From Antitrichia curtipendula (Eukaryota; Streptophyta; Bryopsida; Hypnales; Leucodontaceae): DNA of 64,000 nucleotides. The notes beneath the pieces are model-generated. The model ran no database searches, was not told where the DNA came from, and worked only from the letters and a program-made list of their open reading frames with translations. The DNA is taken from NCBI GenBank assembly GCA_951230915.1, contig OX579636.1:39615567-39679566 (forward strand). The letters are read 5' to 3'. Made by a program: the position numbers and the translations under genes. Shown here piece by piece: positions 34,205 through 47,119 of this stretch; positions within the stretch are counted from its first letter, which is position 1, and every line of letters starts with the position of its first letter.

Positions 34205-34570
34205 CCTAATCTAACCATAACTGTCCCCTGAAGTTCAAATAAAACAACGCAACAACCTCCACGGAATCAGGATCAAGAATAATGTCCCGCTTCATAACTC
34301 ATGCACTTCATCAATTCTCACAAAAACCTCTCGACACTCGATTCTACGCCAGACCGCCTCGCCGGACTTCCAGTGAGGCCATACATTGCGCAAATCAGAT
34401 CAATGGTAGCATCAATGTTAGCAAATCACATCAATCCAGAGGAAACGTTGTGAGAACTCGATCACCTAGTCGGATCACGAGCCGAGTGCAAGCAGTACGG
34501 AAACTCCACGAGACCACAAGACATGGAGCAGTCATGAAAAATCGAGAGACTTACTGCAAAAGCGGATGGT
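34205..34570 (-). repeat. duplicated SEC5 5' segment, distal copy with probable first-exon donor
   Basis: Partner of 33,770-34,165. The minus strand reads TTTTGCAGTAAGT at 34,549-34,560: a strong 5' splice site that would end an untranslated first exon starting in the GC-richer DNA at 34.6-34.9 kb. The intron would run to an acceptor shortly before the ATG at 33,620. Confidence 0.65.
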
Positions 34571-36149
34571 GAGTAGGCGGCGGCGGCGGCTGTGATGAGT
34601 TTGAACTTTGAAGTCGGAGGGAAGACGAATCGAAACAAGACAGGCAATCGATTGGCACTGATGGATGGAAAGGAAAACGGCCGCGATTGGATTGTTATTA
34701 CGTTATTCCTGGTCCACGCGGCCACGCCGCTCGCAATACCCCGTATCGTGCTCCTCGTCAGGCTCAAAATCCCATTGCAACGCCATCGCCGTCTTCCTCA
34801 TGTGCACATTTTCCGCTTCAAATTTGCTTGCATCGAATTCCGCTCCATTTCGGTCCCGACATTTCTTGCAGGATTGGTTGAAATCGCCACCTGAAATGTA
34901 CACAGTACATTGATTTCAAGTGCAGATTCTAGGTGACCTCACGAACTAAAATTATAGGAACTCTTATAAAATTGAAAGTATAGGAACTCTTATGCCTTCA
35001 AGTTGAAATTATTAATAATTCTTTTTTAAATGGAAATTAGCAAGTAAAGATTTTTTTAATAAATTTCAAACATAAATTTTAAATTTATATATAATTTTTT
35101 TTTTAAACAAGCATGTTCAAGAAACACACTACATAGGGTTTCCATCAACAAGAGAGGTTGATTTCACACAAGGTATATATACAATTTTTTCATAACTCCA
35201 ATTTCCTTATGACAAGAGTGTTTGTTGTAAGGTCATATACATCCTCATTTATCTGGTGCCTTTTACGATGCTTGTTCTAAAATATATTTGAACACTACTC
35301 ACTATGAATTTTATTGGAATGACAACAAAGGATGGCTTACTCGACTTGAATTTTTTTTCAAATGACAACAAGGCATGGTAGCATGCAATGTAATCATATT
35401 TAATGTTCTTCTTCTAAAATGTAGGTTTTGGGTCAAAAAGTAGTGATTTGCAAATAACAAATTAGCACCTTGAATAGTGCAAAGTGCATCATGACAAGAA
35501 AATTGGTACACCTTGGTGTGCAAATAACAATTTGGAAAGACATAAGAAATGCACAAGGAAATGCATTGACTCACAATAAGTGTTTTGGATTGAAGCCTAT
35601 ATGATAATATGAAAAAGCGAATATGTCAAGATAGTTCTATTGTAAAAATAATATTGGTTCATCAATATGAAAAAGTTTGTTTCTAGATTAAAGCTTCAAC
35701 AAGCTTATTGTTCAAACTTTTACCTCAAGTTTACAAAAGTATTACAAGAAAAGCACAAGCCATGCAAAAGTCATTAAATACACCAAAAGGTTTTAAAGAC
35801 ATAAGATTTTATAAAAAAAGTACATAAAATCAACTAATATGCAGTACAAATTTAGTTTTCTAGAGTTATCAACAAAGAAAGTACGTGAAAAAAATAGAAT
35901 GAGAATTTTTTATATCATAACCAAATGGAATTTTTATAAAGAATTTGATATGAATATCACATAGTTATGATTGCCATTGAGGTTTGTAGTATAGAAACAA
36001 TATAAAATCAACTAATGCCTTTTGCTTCACATTTTGTGTTTCAACTTTATATATATTCATAAAATTATTTTCTTTGGAGTTTCCAAATGTAATATGGTTA
36101 TGCTATTGTCTTGATAATTATACTAAGGTCAACGTTTGAAAGTTTGCCA

Positions 36150-36412
36150 CACAAATTTGTTAGCTAGAGTAGTACTTGTCTTTTGAGTGGATAACAAATT
36201 TATTAGATAGAGTAATACTTGTCTTTTGAGTGGATAACAAATTTATTAGATAGAGTAGTACTTGTCTTTTGAGTGGATAACAAATTTATTAGATAGAGTA
36301 GTACTTGTTTTTTGAGTCGATAACAAATTTATTAGATAGAGTAGTACTTGTCTTTTGAGTGGATAACAAATTTATTAGATAGAGTAGTACTTGTCTTTTG
36401 AGTGGATAGTAA
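36150..36412 (+). repeat. 43-bp tandem repeat, about six copies
   Basis: Head-to-tail units containing AACAAATTTATTAGATAGAG, TAGTACTTGTCTTTTGAGTG and GAT, nearly identical except in the first copy. The period of 43 was measured between successive TTTTGAGTGG words at 36,181 and 36,224. Confidence 0.93.
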
Positions 36413-38673
36413 GGTAGAGGTCACAAATGATTGAAATCCAATTTAAATATTTTTTTAAAATGCCACCTTCCAATCCCAAAAATAACCCCAACTCCAACCC
36501 CCTTAATCCAAACCACCACCCAAACCCAAATCCACACCCAAATCCACACCCAATCCTAATCATTCATATTTGTAATTTTAGATTATATGGAGATAGACAA
36601 TCAATATGGGATATTGTCATATCCATCTTCTATATCTGAACTCATATCCATCATCTATATTTGTATTCATTGCATGTATCCATATCGATATCCATATCGA
36701 TATCCATATATCATATCAACGGCTTGGATCAATGGTGTCAGGTCTAATGACTCTTGTTTTTTAGGGCACTAGGGGGGCATGGCAAGGCTTGGAAGCCGGA
36801 TGCATCTTTTCACCAAATAGCACTTCAAACATAACTTTGAAAATTCCCCACACAAATTGAATTTGAAAAGAAAGATTTTTTTTATAAAGCAAATATATCC
36901 AATGCATATAACTACATTAGAAAAATATGAGAAAACCTCTAAATGGTCTAAATGAGAAACCTTAGAACAATTTTTAAAAGCTTAAAAATTATATTTTTAC
37001 CTTTTTTTTAAAAAGATTATGAAGTGGCAATTGACTTGAAATTTTTGATTAAAATGATGAATAAATTGTACCAATTTATTTTTTCTAGTGTAGGATCTAG
37101 AAAAGTATATAATAAGAATTGATGCATTACAATGCATACTAGTTTTGATACCCAAATTACATGTGTAAAGTGTCAAAAATGCATCAATCTAACAATAAAG
37201 TGAAAATCCAATGTATCTTTAATCCCTAAAGATTCATAGGCTATAAATTGATAAATACTCAAAAACTTCCAAAGTCCGTAGTCTAAAAAAAAAGGCTATT
37301 AATCAAATTTTATTCATTTAAAAAAAAATTATAATCTTAGGATCTTATTAAGAAGTCATATAGAAGTCATATACATAAATTTGGAGATTTGGAAATAATT
37401 TATGTGTGAGAACAAAGTTTACAGAATAGAGCAAAATGTTTTTTTCAAGAATCTCCAACTTTTTTTAGAATATAGCTTGGTTAGGCTTTCGAGCCCCATA
37501 ATAACTCAAATTTTCTTTGCAAGGAAGATTTAGTAAGAACTTCATATTCAAATAGAGCTTTATGTGTATTAATAATGATAAAAGTATGGGCCACAATGGG
37601 TAGAATATTGGCCACAATAAAGGCTTTGATTGACAATCATGGAGACAATTAACAACCAAATTGAAAACTAGTCTTCTTCCTTTTGAGTGTAAATTATCAC
37701 AAAAATTTGACTACTTTAATGAATTATGACCATTTTAGAAAAACACTTTTAATCTTTTAGGTAAGAAAATGATGACTACTATAGAAGCACTTGATGTTGA
37801 TTTTGAAAGGGAAAGGGTCTAATGCCCCTATTGGGTTTGTTTGGTGGCATACTTCAAAAATTCACAACAAACTCATACTTTGTTGAAAAAATAAAAGAAT
37901 TCAAAAGTTGTCACCTTTTTTTACAATGATAAAGATAAAAGGATACAAAGATATTCTATTTTTGTTTCTATGGGAAAAAGGATACAAAGATATTCATCCA
38001 CCCCATAATGATACAATTATCTATCTAAAATGGTATAAGAAAATACTTTGGATTGACATTAAAAATATCTATATGGATATATACATTTTTACACATACTA
38101 AATTCATAGTCCAAATGCAATAAACACATTAATCCCTAAAATTAATTGAAAACCAAAATGATTCTTGAGAAATTTGGGCATTTAAAATGTGGTATTAGAT
38201 TTTATTTTTCCCCTTGTATTTTATTGAGATGACGAAAACAAACAAACTTTTTGGAAATCTAATTTTTATAAAGACCCAACAATAGAATTTTTTTATTTTT
38301 TTTAGGCCTCAACTTGAGCACGTGGAGTACAACATCATATTTTTTTTGAAAATTTTCATTCTTCTTAGTCATTATTAATACCCAAAAGATGTAAAGAAAT
38401 TGTATCTTTTGGATGCATAGGTAATAGTGATAAACATGTTGTTTTTCCTTCAATTCACGTATAAACAACAAAAGGGGTATACATGGCATTCTCTCATTGG
38501 TTGTTAAGCTTTTACAAAAAATTTAAAAGGGGTACTCATGTAATTTTTCTATTAGTTGTAAAATTTGAGCACATTGTAATAAACACTTAAGAATTAAATT
38601 CATGAATTGGAATATCAAGTGCCGTATGTATTTTGAATATATCAGTATGATTTGTGTGGATATATATGTATCC

Positions 38674-38679
<6 letters not shown>

Positions 38680-38732
<53 letters not shown>
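38680..38732. repeat. (TA)n microsatellite
   Basis: About 25 AT dinucleotides, within a longer purine-pyrimidine stretch of ATGTAT words. Confidence 0.95.
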
Positions 38733-38736
<4 letters not shown>

Positions 38737-39803
38737 ATGTATTTTGTATTTTATATGTATTTTGAATTCTACATTTGTATCCATATTCTGTATTCATATC
38801 TCATATCCCAAAGCACCAAAAGCTAACTATCTGACAACCAAGATCATCTACTCAACGACCAATCAATGGCTACCTTTTTCATCTCATCATCTAATCAATG
38901 ATAATAGACGGGGAACATTTTTTTAGAAAAGATCAACGGTTGTGGGTCTTTTTATCGGGGAGGGAGAAAATTGTAGGAAGAAGAAGTGAATACTTCTTTT
39001 GGGTGCATAGACATAGTGCCCAAATTTCGATTGCTCGAGAATAATGGCTTTAGGTTCAATGCATGATTGAAACTGGCCAATGTTTAGAATGAAGAAAAAT
39101 GTATTGAATGTGTTTTCCTACCTTACATGCAATTTTGGTATCAAATTCCAATGGAAATTATAACCACATTGGAAATGCATCAAACTAATTCATTAGGGAA
39201 TTTATGGATGAAATGCAATTACTTACTACATGGTCTTTTTCTACAACACTTGACTTGTGATTGGTTACTTACTATGCTTGATATAATTCAATGCTACTAA
39301 ACTTCATATCCATTGCACATGCTATGGCAAAATCATATTCATAGGCAAGTTGCACTTGTATCTGAGTGTTCATAGACATCTATCCAAATCTAAGAACATT
39401 TATCCGATTTTCCAACAATGGTTTGGTGTGATGGATAATATGCTAGTCTACAATGTTCCAAGAAAATCAATGCTTCTCCTTGTTAGGCTTCACCCTCCTT
39501 GTTGGAACATTCTTTACTTGAATCCCTTTGTCTGCAGAGATTATCCTACCCTATACATTGTTGAATATGCCTCCATGAGTTGGCCACACTATATAAAAAG
39601 CTAACACCTTTTTCAACTTATGAAAAAATGAAAGAACTACATCTTTATCACAATACAACATAATTTTCCAAATTTGAACTTGTATTTGGAATTACAAATC
39701 CCAAATTAGTTTGAAAAATACAAAATTAACCGCCACAAAATAGAGGCCAATATTTACATTTATCCACCACCATGACCCCACCCCCGAGTTTTGCACCTCA
39801 TCT

Positions 39804-40127
39804 TTAGAAGTCAATAGGGGTAGTCACACCATCTCCACGAAGCAAATTTTCTTGAAGAATGAGAAGTTGGTGAGAGAAAAGAGGAGCTAATGGGGAGTCA
39901 TAATGGGGGAAGATGGTGTGACCCCCTTTCTCGTTTGCCATGGAGCATGGAGAATGCAAACTCTGAAGAATGAATTCACTTGCAAAGCTAGATGACAATA
40001 ATGTCAACAACAACAACAAAGATGAAACCAGCAAAGTGTTGAACCAAGTATAGCAACAGAAGGGTGAAACTACAGAATGCAAGATAAAAAATTCTCCTAG
40101 AAATTTTCTTCGAGTCCATTTCTTCAT
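39804..40127 (-). CDS. possible secreted small protein or first exon
   Basis: From the Met at 40,127 this frame encodes about 107 residues. A basic start (MKKWTRRK) leads to a strong hydrophobic core, LLVSSLLLLLTLLSSSFAS, that looks like a signal peptide, followed by a short region with no motif I know. The upstream part of the open frame (to 40,268) is weaker. A weak GT donor near the end could make this the first exon of a decayed gene. Base composition is slightly less AT-rich than the surroundings. A chance frame cannot be excluded. Confidence 0.3.
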   Translation of the reverse strand: MKKWTRRKFLGEFFILHSVVSPFCCYTWFNTLLVSSLLLLLTLLSSSFASEFILQSLHSPCSMANEKGGHTIFPHYDSPLAPLFSHQLLILQENLLRGDGVTTPIDF

Positions 40128-41007
40128 CTTTGGAGGATAAAAATTGGCATTCTCAAATCTTGAAGAAATTGAACTCAGACAACCATGGACAGCCAACGAG
40201 AAAGTGCCACGTCTCAATTTTCCAAGAATTGAACTCCGGGTGAAGAAGGTGTGACTAAGGTAAACCAACCTATTCCCACCAGCTTCCTATTTCCAACATC
40301 TTAATTTTGGCCCCATTACCACCCTGAAACTCATCTAAGTCCATCTATTTTCCTGACAAAATCAGTTCATTAATTTCAGCTTGGATAATGTGTCTACCAT
40401 TGATTGGTGGATATCCAAGTACTCATAGGTACAATCTACGGCGGTAATGGGTTGTTGATCTGACTTTTATAAATTAATCCATGGGCGGATTTGTAATTTC
40501 AAGGCAGCCAACTTCAACAATTCATAGAAATTTCAATTTTCATTAGAAAATTATAATTCCACTTGGGTTTGATTTGTGAAACATGCATACACCTTTTGAA
40601 AAATAGGTGACCCCATTGAAGTTGACTCCAACATAGTCAGATCGCGAATCAGGGTGGTAATAGGCTTGTCTACCTTATACGTAACTGTGACAACACCAAC
40701 AGTCACGGAATGAACGTGGGGATGTACCATGGCTTTCATAAACGAGAAAACATTCTTTCATTCACATAAATCATCCAAGACCCAACGTTTGAAAGTACGG
40801 AAGCATACTTTTCATCTACTGTTTAACGCATACTTTTCATCTATTGTTTCATTTCTCGTCCACTTTTCTGACTCAGGAAGTGCGAACTCATGCTCTCCCT
40901 TGTGGCCGAACCTCTCCTTTCCTTCTCTTCCGCAGGAATGCTACGTGGCGCTGATGACTGCAAGTGTTCCGCTCTAGCCCCTAATCCCAAGCTGGAATCC
41001 GCCAGCG

Positions 41008-44000
41008 ATGGTGTGCATTTCGTTTTGCACCCATTGCAGTCGGCGAATTGCGCTTTCCGGTGAACTCCGCTGGGCTGGACCCCGCGCGATTGACTCTGGC
41101 AGGCTTTCACTCTTCATTCGTCAAGCTCGCATTCCTGCGTGGACTTCGCATACCGGTCAGTTGTCATCATCGCAATCGTTTCGACTCTTCCTGTGTTTCA
41201 TCTCTTTCAGAAAGAGATTGTCATTTTGAGGGATGACTGTTGTCTTTTCGGTTTTGGAATTGAATCTTCTCTGTGGTTCTGAATCGAATTGGAGGCGACA
41301 GAAGGTAGCGTGTTGTATTGTGATTGATTAGGTTTTTTTCAATTTTCCCACGGACACTCTCAATTTGCAAAACGTAAGGGATTGTGCGGAAATTCAATTT
41401 GTATTTTGAGTGTGCTTACTTGCACGAATCCCGCTCTTTGGAGCGAATTGATGTAGCTGTGAGTTATGGTGTACGAATCGCACGTCAGCTTTTCTCTGTA
41501 CCAAGTTCTACGAGTTTTTGACAAGCAACTAAAGGAAATCCCCCATGACGAGGAATTCGTTTAATCTGAAATTGCAAGCTTGAAGCTGATATGAAGAGTC
41601 TATGTGATGAATTCGCTCAGCTCGTCAATTGGGAATCCAAGCACGCGGGTTTCGGCAAGTGCCGAAAATGTCTGGAGCAGAAGCAGCTCCAGAACTGGCG
41701 TCTGGAGTGGCACTCCCTCCTCCGGACGATGAATTCGTCTCTAGGTCCGGAAATAAGCTGCAGATGGAAGGGGAATCACAGAGCAATAATGCTACGCTGT
41801 CAGGGCGCTATGACAGTTACGAAGGGGTGATTGTGAATCCCCGCGGCTTGCCGAACGATGGTTTCACGTTCAAAAGATCTTTGATGGCGTCGATTGCGCA
41901 GTGGAAACGGGAGGTAAAGGCATTAACGACTCCAGACCAATAACGGGAGAGTAGGCTCTACTCTCACTGCTTTTGTCCATCCTCACTACAATTCTAGGAC
42001 TGCTGTTCATTATGTTTGTTGAGTCAACAGGCTTGAAAATGAGGGGGAGCATTTGAGAGCAGCAATCATTTCTAGCAATTGTTTTCTGGTGACTACTTCA
42101 AGCCGTAGTGAAGGAATACAATTGCCATTAAGAGCAAAATTTAAGTACGTGATTTGCGTGCATTTGGAAAATGCGTTTTTTTCATTGTGAATCATTCTTG
42201 TGTGACAGAGAAAGCATGGGATTTGGCTTAAATTGCCAATAGAGAATGTGAACCTGGTCGAGGCGGCAGTTGAGGTACGTTTCTTAGGCACTAAATAGGT
42301 TTTAGAGCGCGGGTTATTCCATCAACATGAATTAGTGATTGCCGGTGGCACTGCATCTTGTGGAATTTGAGCACCTTGAATTGGCATTGGTTGGAATCCT
42401 AGGTGGCAAGTTGGTAACGATGTTTGGTAGGGGGTGCAGGTAGGGTTTCGGTATCACCATGCAGAGCCAGCATACCTGATGCTCACCTTGTGGCTTCCAG
42501 ATGGACCTTGTACTCTTCCACCGAGTGCATCGCATCAAGTTGGTGTAGGGGCCTTCTTATTGAACGAAAATAACGAGGTATCAATGATTTACTTGAGAGT
42601 GTACAGTATATCTTAGACTGGTTGCCTAGAGTGGTGCTTTAGAAATTTTTCAAATCTCGACAAAGCACAAGCTGAATTCCTTTGTTGAGATTTGCACCAG
42701 TGGCCATGAGTCCATGACCAAGGTTATATGCGACTTTTTGTTTATATTTCTAGTTGTATACTCGTGGAGAATTCACAAGAGCCATTTCCCACAAATTTCT
42801 TTTCAAATTCAGAGGAAACTACTGTCCAGGGAATTTCCGCACTCTTCTGCCAATGGCCGATGGACTAATTAAACGACTTGGCGGGACTCCTCGGAACATG
42901 ATGTATAATTTTGAGAGGTTTTACCTGTCTAATACTTCAAGCAAATTTGATTGGGACTAACGTTGCACGTTGAGTTTTTCTGTCAGATTCTAGCAGTTCA
43001 GGAGAAGAACGGTCCTCTTAAAGGCACTGGAGTCTGGAAGATGCCTACGGGGCTCATCAATCAGGTTTATTCCTATTCAATCCATTTGCATGTTTGTGTT
43101 CTCTTCATACCTAGACTCGTTGGGCCCAGCTAAAGAAAATATTCCAATGGTATGCTCAAATTTCAGAACTTCATTTTAAGCAATGAAAGGAATATGCGTG
43201 CACTCTATCTCTGATGTTTTATTGGGAGCAAGTTGCATCTGGCATTGTGACTTGTGATTTAGGTTCTTGAATATAGACTGGTATTTGCTTACAAGAGCCC
43301 TTTAGTATGAGGTGCCTCGGTTGAGGAAAACCGAGGAACTCTTCATCAAATAAATGGAGACTTACTCACTCATTCATGCAGGGAGAGGATATTTTTGATG
43401 GAGCCATCAGAGAAGTGAAAGAAGAAACAGGGGTATGTATGTTTGCCCTCAATACTTCCTAGTCTTGATTCTGATATTAATCCGGTTATGGTCACGAGGT
43501 TATGAGAATCTGTACGATACCATCTGAGCGATGTTTTATCGATAACATTCTTGAGCTGGTGGAAGTACCATCCTTTTGTAATGTGTAGGATTGGTAGAAA
43601 CATAGGAATGGTGGAAAGGATGGTGGGACAATCGATTGTTAAGAGAGAATGCAGGAGAATTTGTACGAACCCCAAAGGTAATATTTGTAGGGGATGGTGA
43701 CTGAAGCTCAAAAATGTTATGCAGTTATCAAGGGTGAATCGTCTTGTCACGGTTTACTGTGGTGCTTATTCATGTGGCAATAGTATAGAGAGACTCTACT
43801 TCGATTTCTCCCACCTTTTTCTTAAACTCTTTTTGGGCATCATCATCTCAATAATCTGGGCATATGCTATTCGAACTATTAGTCCACTTCCGCCCTGCAC
43901 CGCAGAATGCTATGACGAATAATCTTTCTACATAGTGGTTAATTATGCAGATGTATTTGGTATGTCTGTGTTTTTTACTTGACTTTAGATGATGCGTAGT

Positions 44001-44867
44001 GTTGGTTCTGATAATGGATTGGATCACTAAGTATTTACATTCAGAGAGCGACCTGTATGAACTTGGGTCTGTGGAATCAACAGGTGGATGCGAAATTCTT
44101 GGAGGTCGTGGGATTCAGGTAAAGCACTACCCGTCTTGCAAGGTCTGTTCTTTTTAAGATCCAGAATCTACACCTGATCCGGTTACGTAATGCACTCCGG
44201 GATCTGAACTTAGCTTACTTTTTTGCAGGCAAGGACACCAAGTTGCTTTTGAAAAATCGGATCTGTTCTTTTTGTGCATACTTCGTCCAACTTCAACTGT
44301 GATTGTACCACAGGAGTCAGAGATTGCGGCAGCTCAGGTATCTCAAGCTCTTGGACACACAACAGGCTGGTTAATAATTCTGAATTAAGTATGCCTTTGC
44401 CAAGTGGATGAACCAATTCCCCTGAGTGGTCACTCTTTATTGGCTCTGGACCGAAGGAGGAGGAGGCTTTGCATTGACAGAAGCTGCCCTGAGAAAGTTT
44501 GAGTAGGACCATACTTGAAAAGAGAGCCTTTCTGAGCGTAGCTACTTGTGTGTTTGGTTATGCTGGTTAATTGACTACGTTTTATCAATATCCGTTGGGA
44601 TTTGCAAATGACTTATTCGTGATAACGATATTGTTTTGGTGTTTTCCTGTGGATCAGTGGATGCCGTTATCAAAATTTAAAGCACAGCCCATCTTCAAGC
44701 AGCGTCCGACGATGCTGAAGATGTTGGACGTTTGCTTGGCACGTGTTGAAGGCAAGTGTAGAGGCTTCGCGTATGAGGATATTCATCCGGATACTCTCAA
44801 CCCTAATTCATATTTTTACTATAATCAAGTGGACCTATTGCGCTCGCAAGAACAACCGAAACTGTAA
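41008..44867 (+). CDS. Nudix hydrolase, NUDT8-like, 9 exons
   Basis: Nudix enzymes cleave nucleoside diphosphates linked to another moiety; the substrate here is unknown. Exons: 41008-41155, 41621-41913, 42209-42274, 42440-42577, 42987-43064, 43382-43432, 44084-44118, 44229-44337, 44658-44867, all GT-AG and in phase, about 375 residues. Similarity to plant NUDT8/NUDT2-type proteins runs from DSYEGVIV through [31 protein letters not shown] and [14 protein letters not shown] to WMPLSKF. The Nudix box at residues 237-259 fits GX5EX7REUXEEXGU completely ([23 protein letters not shown]). Exon 1 encodes a Ser/Arg-rich, acid-poor leader like an organelle transit peptide, but its join to exon 2 is the least certain; starting at the ATG at 41,668 would give a leaderless protein. 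Confidence 0.9.
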
Positions 44868-44927
44868 TGGGAGATAGCCTGATTCTGTATTTGTTCATGC
44901 TATCTTTTCTTTGAAAATTGTCTTCTG

Positions 44928-44933
44928 AATAAA
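44928..44933 (+). promoter_or_regulatory. polyadenylation signal of the Nudix gene
   Basis: AATAAA, about 60 bp after the TAA stop. Confidence 0.6.
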
Positions 44934-45349
44934 CCGATGGATTGATTGATTTAGGTTACTATTTGCGTCACTTTAAGCATTTTTACATTTTTTGGAGTAA
45001 CTTTAGGAGATGTATAGATCTGTGGAGATATGAGTTTGGGTATCAGAGCCAAAACAGTTTAGATCAAAATCTTTAGTAGTATGTCTGATGACTTCTTTTG
45101 CAGTCATTCAAAGTTGTAGACCACTAAGGTCGGATCAGTTATTATCAAGCAAATTTTTGTGGTACTCATGATTATGTGTCAACAAGGTTTGGTTTCTTAG
45201 TCACATCTGTTTCAGTCACATAAGGTAAGTCGTGGCTAAATTTTGGTGAAGCTCAAGAATGATGTTTGAATATCTTTTTATGCTAAAGTTATGCTAAAGT
45301 TATAAGGGGTCAAATTTTCTGAATTCATCTCTAATTTCAATGTCATCCA

Positions 45350-45437
45350 TTGACCTTATCAACGCTCATCCAATTGTGACCTTATCAACACTCATCCAAT
45401 TGTGACCCAATTGTGACCTTATCAACACTCATCCAAG
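45350..45437 (+). repeat. 26-bp tandem repeat
   Basis: Three units of GACCTTATCAACACTCATCC plus AATTGT, the middle one with a partial extra copy of CCAATTGTGA. Confidence 0.88.
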
Positions 45438-45457
45438 ATTTTAGAGCACAATTTTAA

Positions 45458-46094
45458 CCCCTAAATGCCCGAGGCACCAAAATTTGGTGTCCACAACACT
45501 TTTAAGTTAAATAAAACCAAACCAAGTTGCTATTTTTAGTAATTTATATTTTTGAAAAATTCTTTTTGAAATCTAGTTTTAGCATCAAAAATTCAATTTT
45601 GAAAATGATTGATTATGATTTTTCTATTCAAAATTTTGTGCAAGTGGGTCCATTGCAATCTTGACTTTCCATAGTGTTGATGGCTCTTGGAAATGAGCCT
45701 CAAAATCTCAAATATACTAAATCTTGGAGAAAAAATCACATTAGAAATTTATTTACGTTAGAAAATCACATTACAAATTGATTGGGGTTATCCATGTTAG
45801 GTCCTTTATCTTTATATTTTTTTGGTGACCACTTTTTTAGATTTGACACGTAAAAAGAGGATTGAAAGATTTCAAATCACTTTTGAAGTTTTAATATCCT
45901 CATAATCAAACATTATAATCTTTCAATCCATAAATGATATTGTTATGTTTTCTTTACCTATGTGACCTCTAACATGTCTAATTTGAGTTTTTACGGTTAA
46001 AATTTTACAAAAAATAATAAAACTTATCAAAATGTTGGCTTTTTGTTTAGAACAAATTCCTAGAAGTTCAAAAAAGGCCTCGAACATTTAGGGA
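45458..46094. mobile_element. TTAA-flanked TIR element A, non-autonomous
   Basis: Left end CCCCTAAATGCCCGAGGC, right end (reverse complement) TCCCTAAATGTTCGAGGC; 15 of 18 positions agree. Both sides carry TTAA (45,454-45,457 and 46,095-46,098). Length 637 bp, AT-rich inside, no coding frame. TTAA targets with CCC-starting ends are typical of piggyBac-type elements, but no transposase is present to confirm that. Confidence 0.65.
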
Positions 46095-46489
46095 TTAAAA
46101 GTGCATCAACTTTTTAAAATTTTGCTTTTGTTAAGTAATGCAAAAAAGCAATCACTAGCATCACAAAGCTCTTTACATCCATTGTTACGAATGAAACACA
46201 AAAATGTGAATGATATTCCATTCATTCATTTGAATGTGGACACGTTCTTTCTCTTGGAGGATTTTATATTAATTTTGTTACATGATAAAGCAATATTAAT
46301 CTGACAATGTCATGAAAATATGTCACAATTTCACCCATCACATAGGTAGCTTCACCTTTTTATTGATTTTTAATCTATGTTTTGGAGGCTAAAGAAAGAG
46401 CTTATTGCCTCAAAGTTTGATGTTGCAAATTTTGCAATTAGGTGAAGTAGTACATGCACACCTTAACCTTGTAAAAATGGTTAAACATC

Positions 46490-46640
46490 CAAACTTAAAA
46501 CAATCAATAGATGGATGACTTCATTGTTAATTTAACCCTATATAAACACTATTAATAGACTTAAAACATCCGATGGATGACTTCACTATTAATTTAATCC
46601 TATAAAAACCTTGTAGACTTAAAATTCCCAATGGATGACT
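46490..46640 (+). repeat. tandem repeat of about 65 bp
   Basis: Two and a half diverged copies with the shared words GATGGATGACTTCA, TTAATTTAA and CCTATA followed by AGACTTAAAA. Confidence 0.7.
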
Positions 46641-46754
46641 TCTCTAACAACTATAGAAACAAAAACAAAACAAAAACTATTGGTTCAATAATCAAAGTAT
46701 TTTGGTGATTACCTTGATCATGGGGCTACATTCTTCCAGAATTAATCTTAAGCC

Positions 46755-46960
46755 TCGATTTGGATGTTTGGCATTCAATGAATGACAAAAAATCCTTCTA
46801 ATTGGACAGAAGTGCAACTATTCATCTTTGGTATTTTGTTATAAAAAGGGAAGTTCTTCTATACTAATTTGACTTCCAATGAGTGTTTTTTCTTTTTTTT
46901 AAGCCAATGATTCACACGGTAATGAAAAAGGATGATTTCCAAGGTCACCTATTTCATCCT
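46755..46960 (-). repeat. dispersed repeat family E, inverted copy
   Basis: Reverse complement of the repeat at 24,453-24,664, sharing GGACAGAAGTGCAACTATTC, TTGACTTCCAATGAGTG and GGATGATTTCCA-like words in order. Confidence 0.75.
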
Positions 46961-47119
46961 TTAACCCCTCAATGATCCAATGGCGTGATCCTGTCTCTTG
47001 AAATTTAAAGATTTCTTTGTTTGACTATTATAATCTTTTCAATAATACGGTCAAAAGGACTTGTCCCTTTCCCTTGAGCTCCGGGCTCGTCTCCACTACC
47101 AATCAGTACGTTCAATCTA

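Larger units (their letters stand above)
34571..41007. other. AT-rich intergenic region between SEC5 and the Nudix gene
   Basis: The first 300 bp are GC-richer and likely the SEC5 promoter and transcript start. The rest is AT-rich, with tandem repeats, a dinucleotide run and a C-rich low-complexity tract at 36,470-36,570. Isolated TTAATCCCTAAA words at 37,219 and 38,129 resemble ends of the TTAA-flanked TIR family found elsewhere, but I could not match them to partners. One doubtful ORF is listed separately. The last few hundred bases are probably the Nudix promoter. Confidence 0.45.

Noticed and set aside
36150..36412. CRISPR-like array
   Set aside because: The 43-bp units are directly joined with no spacers, and the DNA is eukaryotic.
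36463..36570. Telomere-like CCCAAATCCA tract
   Set aside because: The spacing is irregular and does not follow the plant CCCTAAA telomere unit; it is low-complexity DNA.
42754..42960. 68-residue ORF inside the Nudix gene
   Set aside because: It lies in the intron between exons 4 and 5 and is not needed for the conserved protein.
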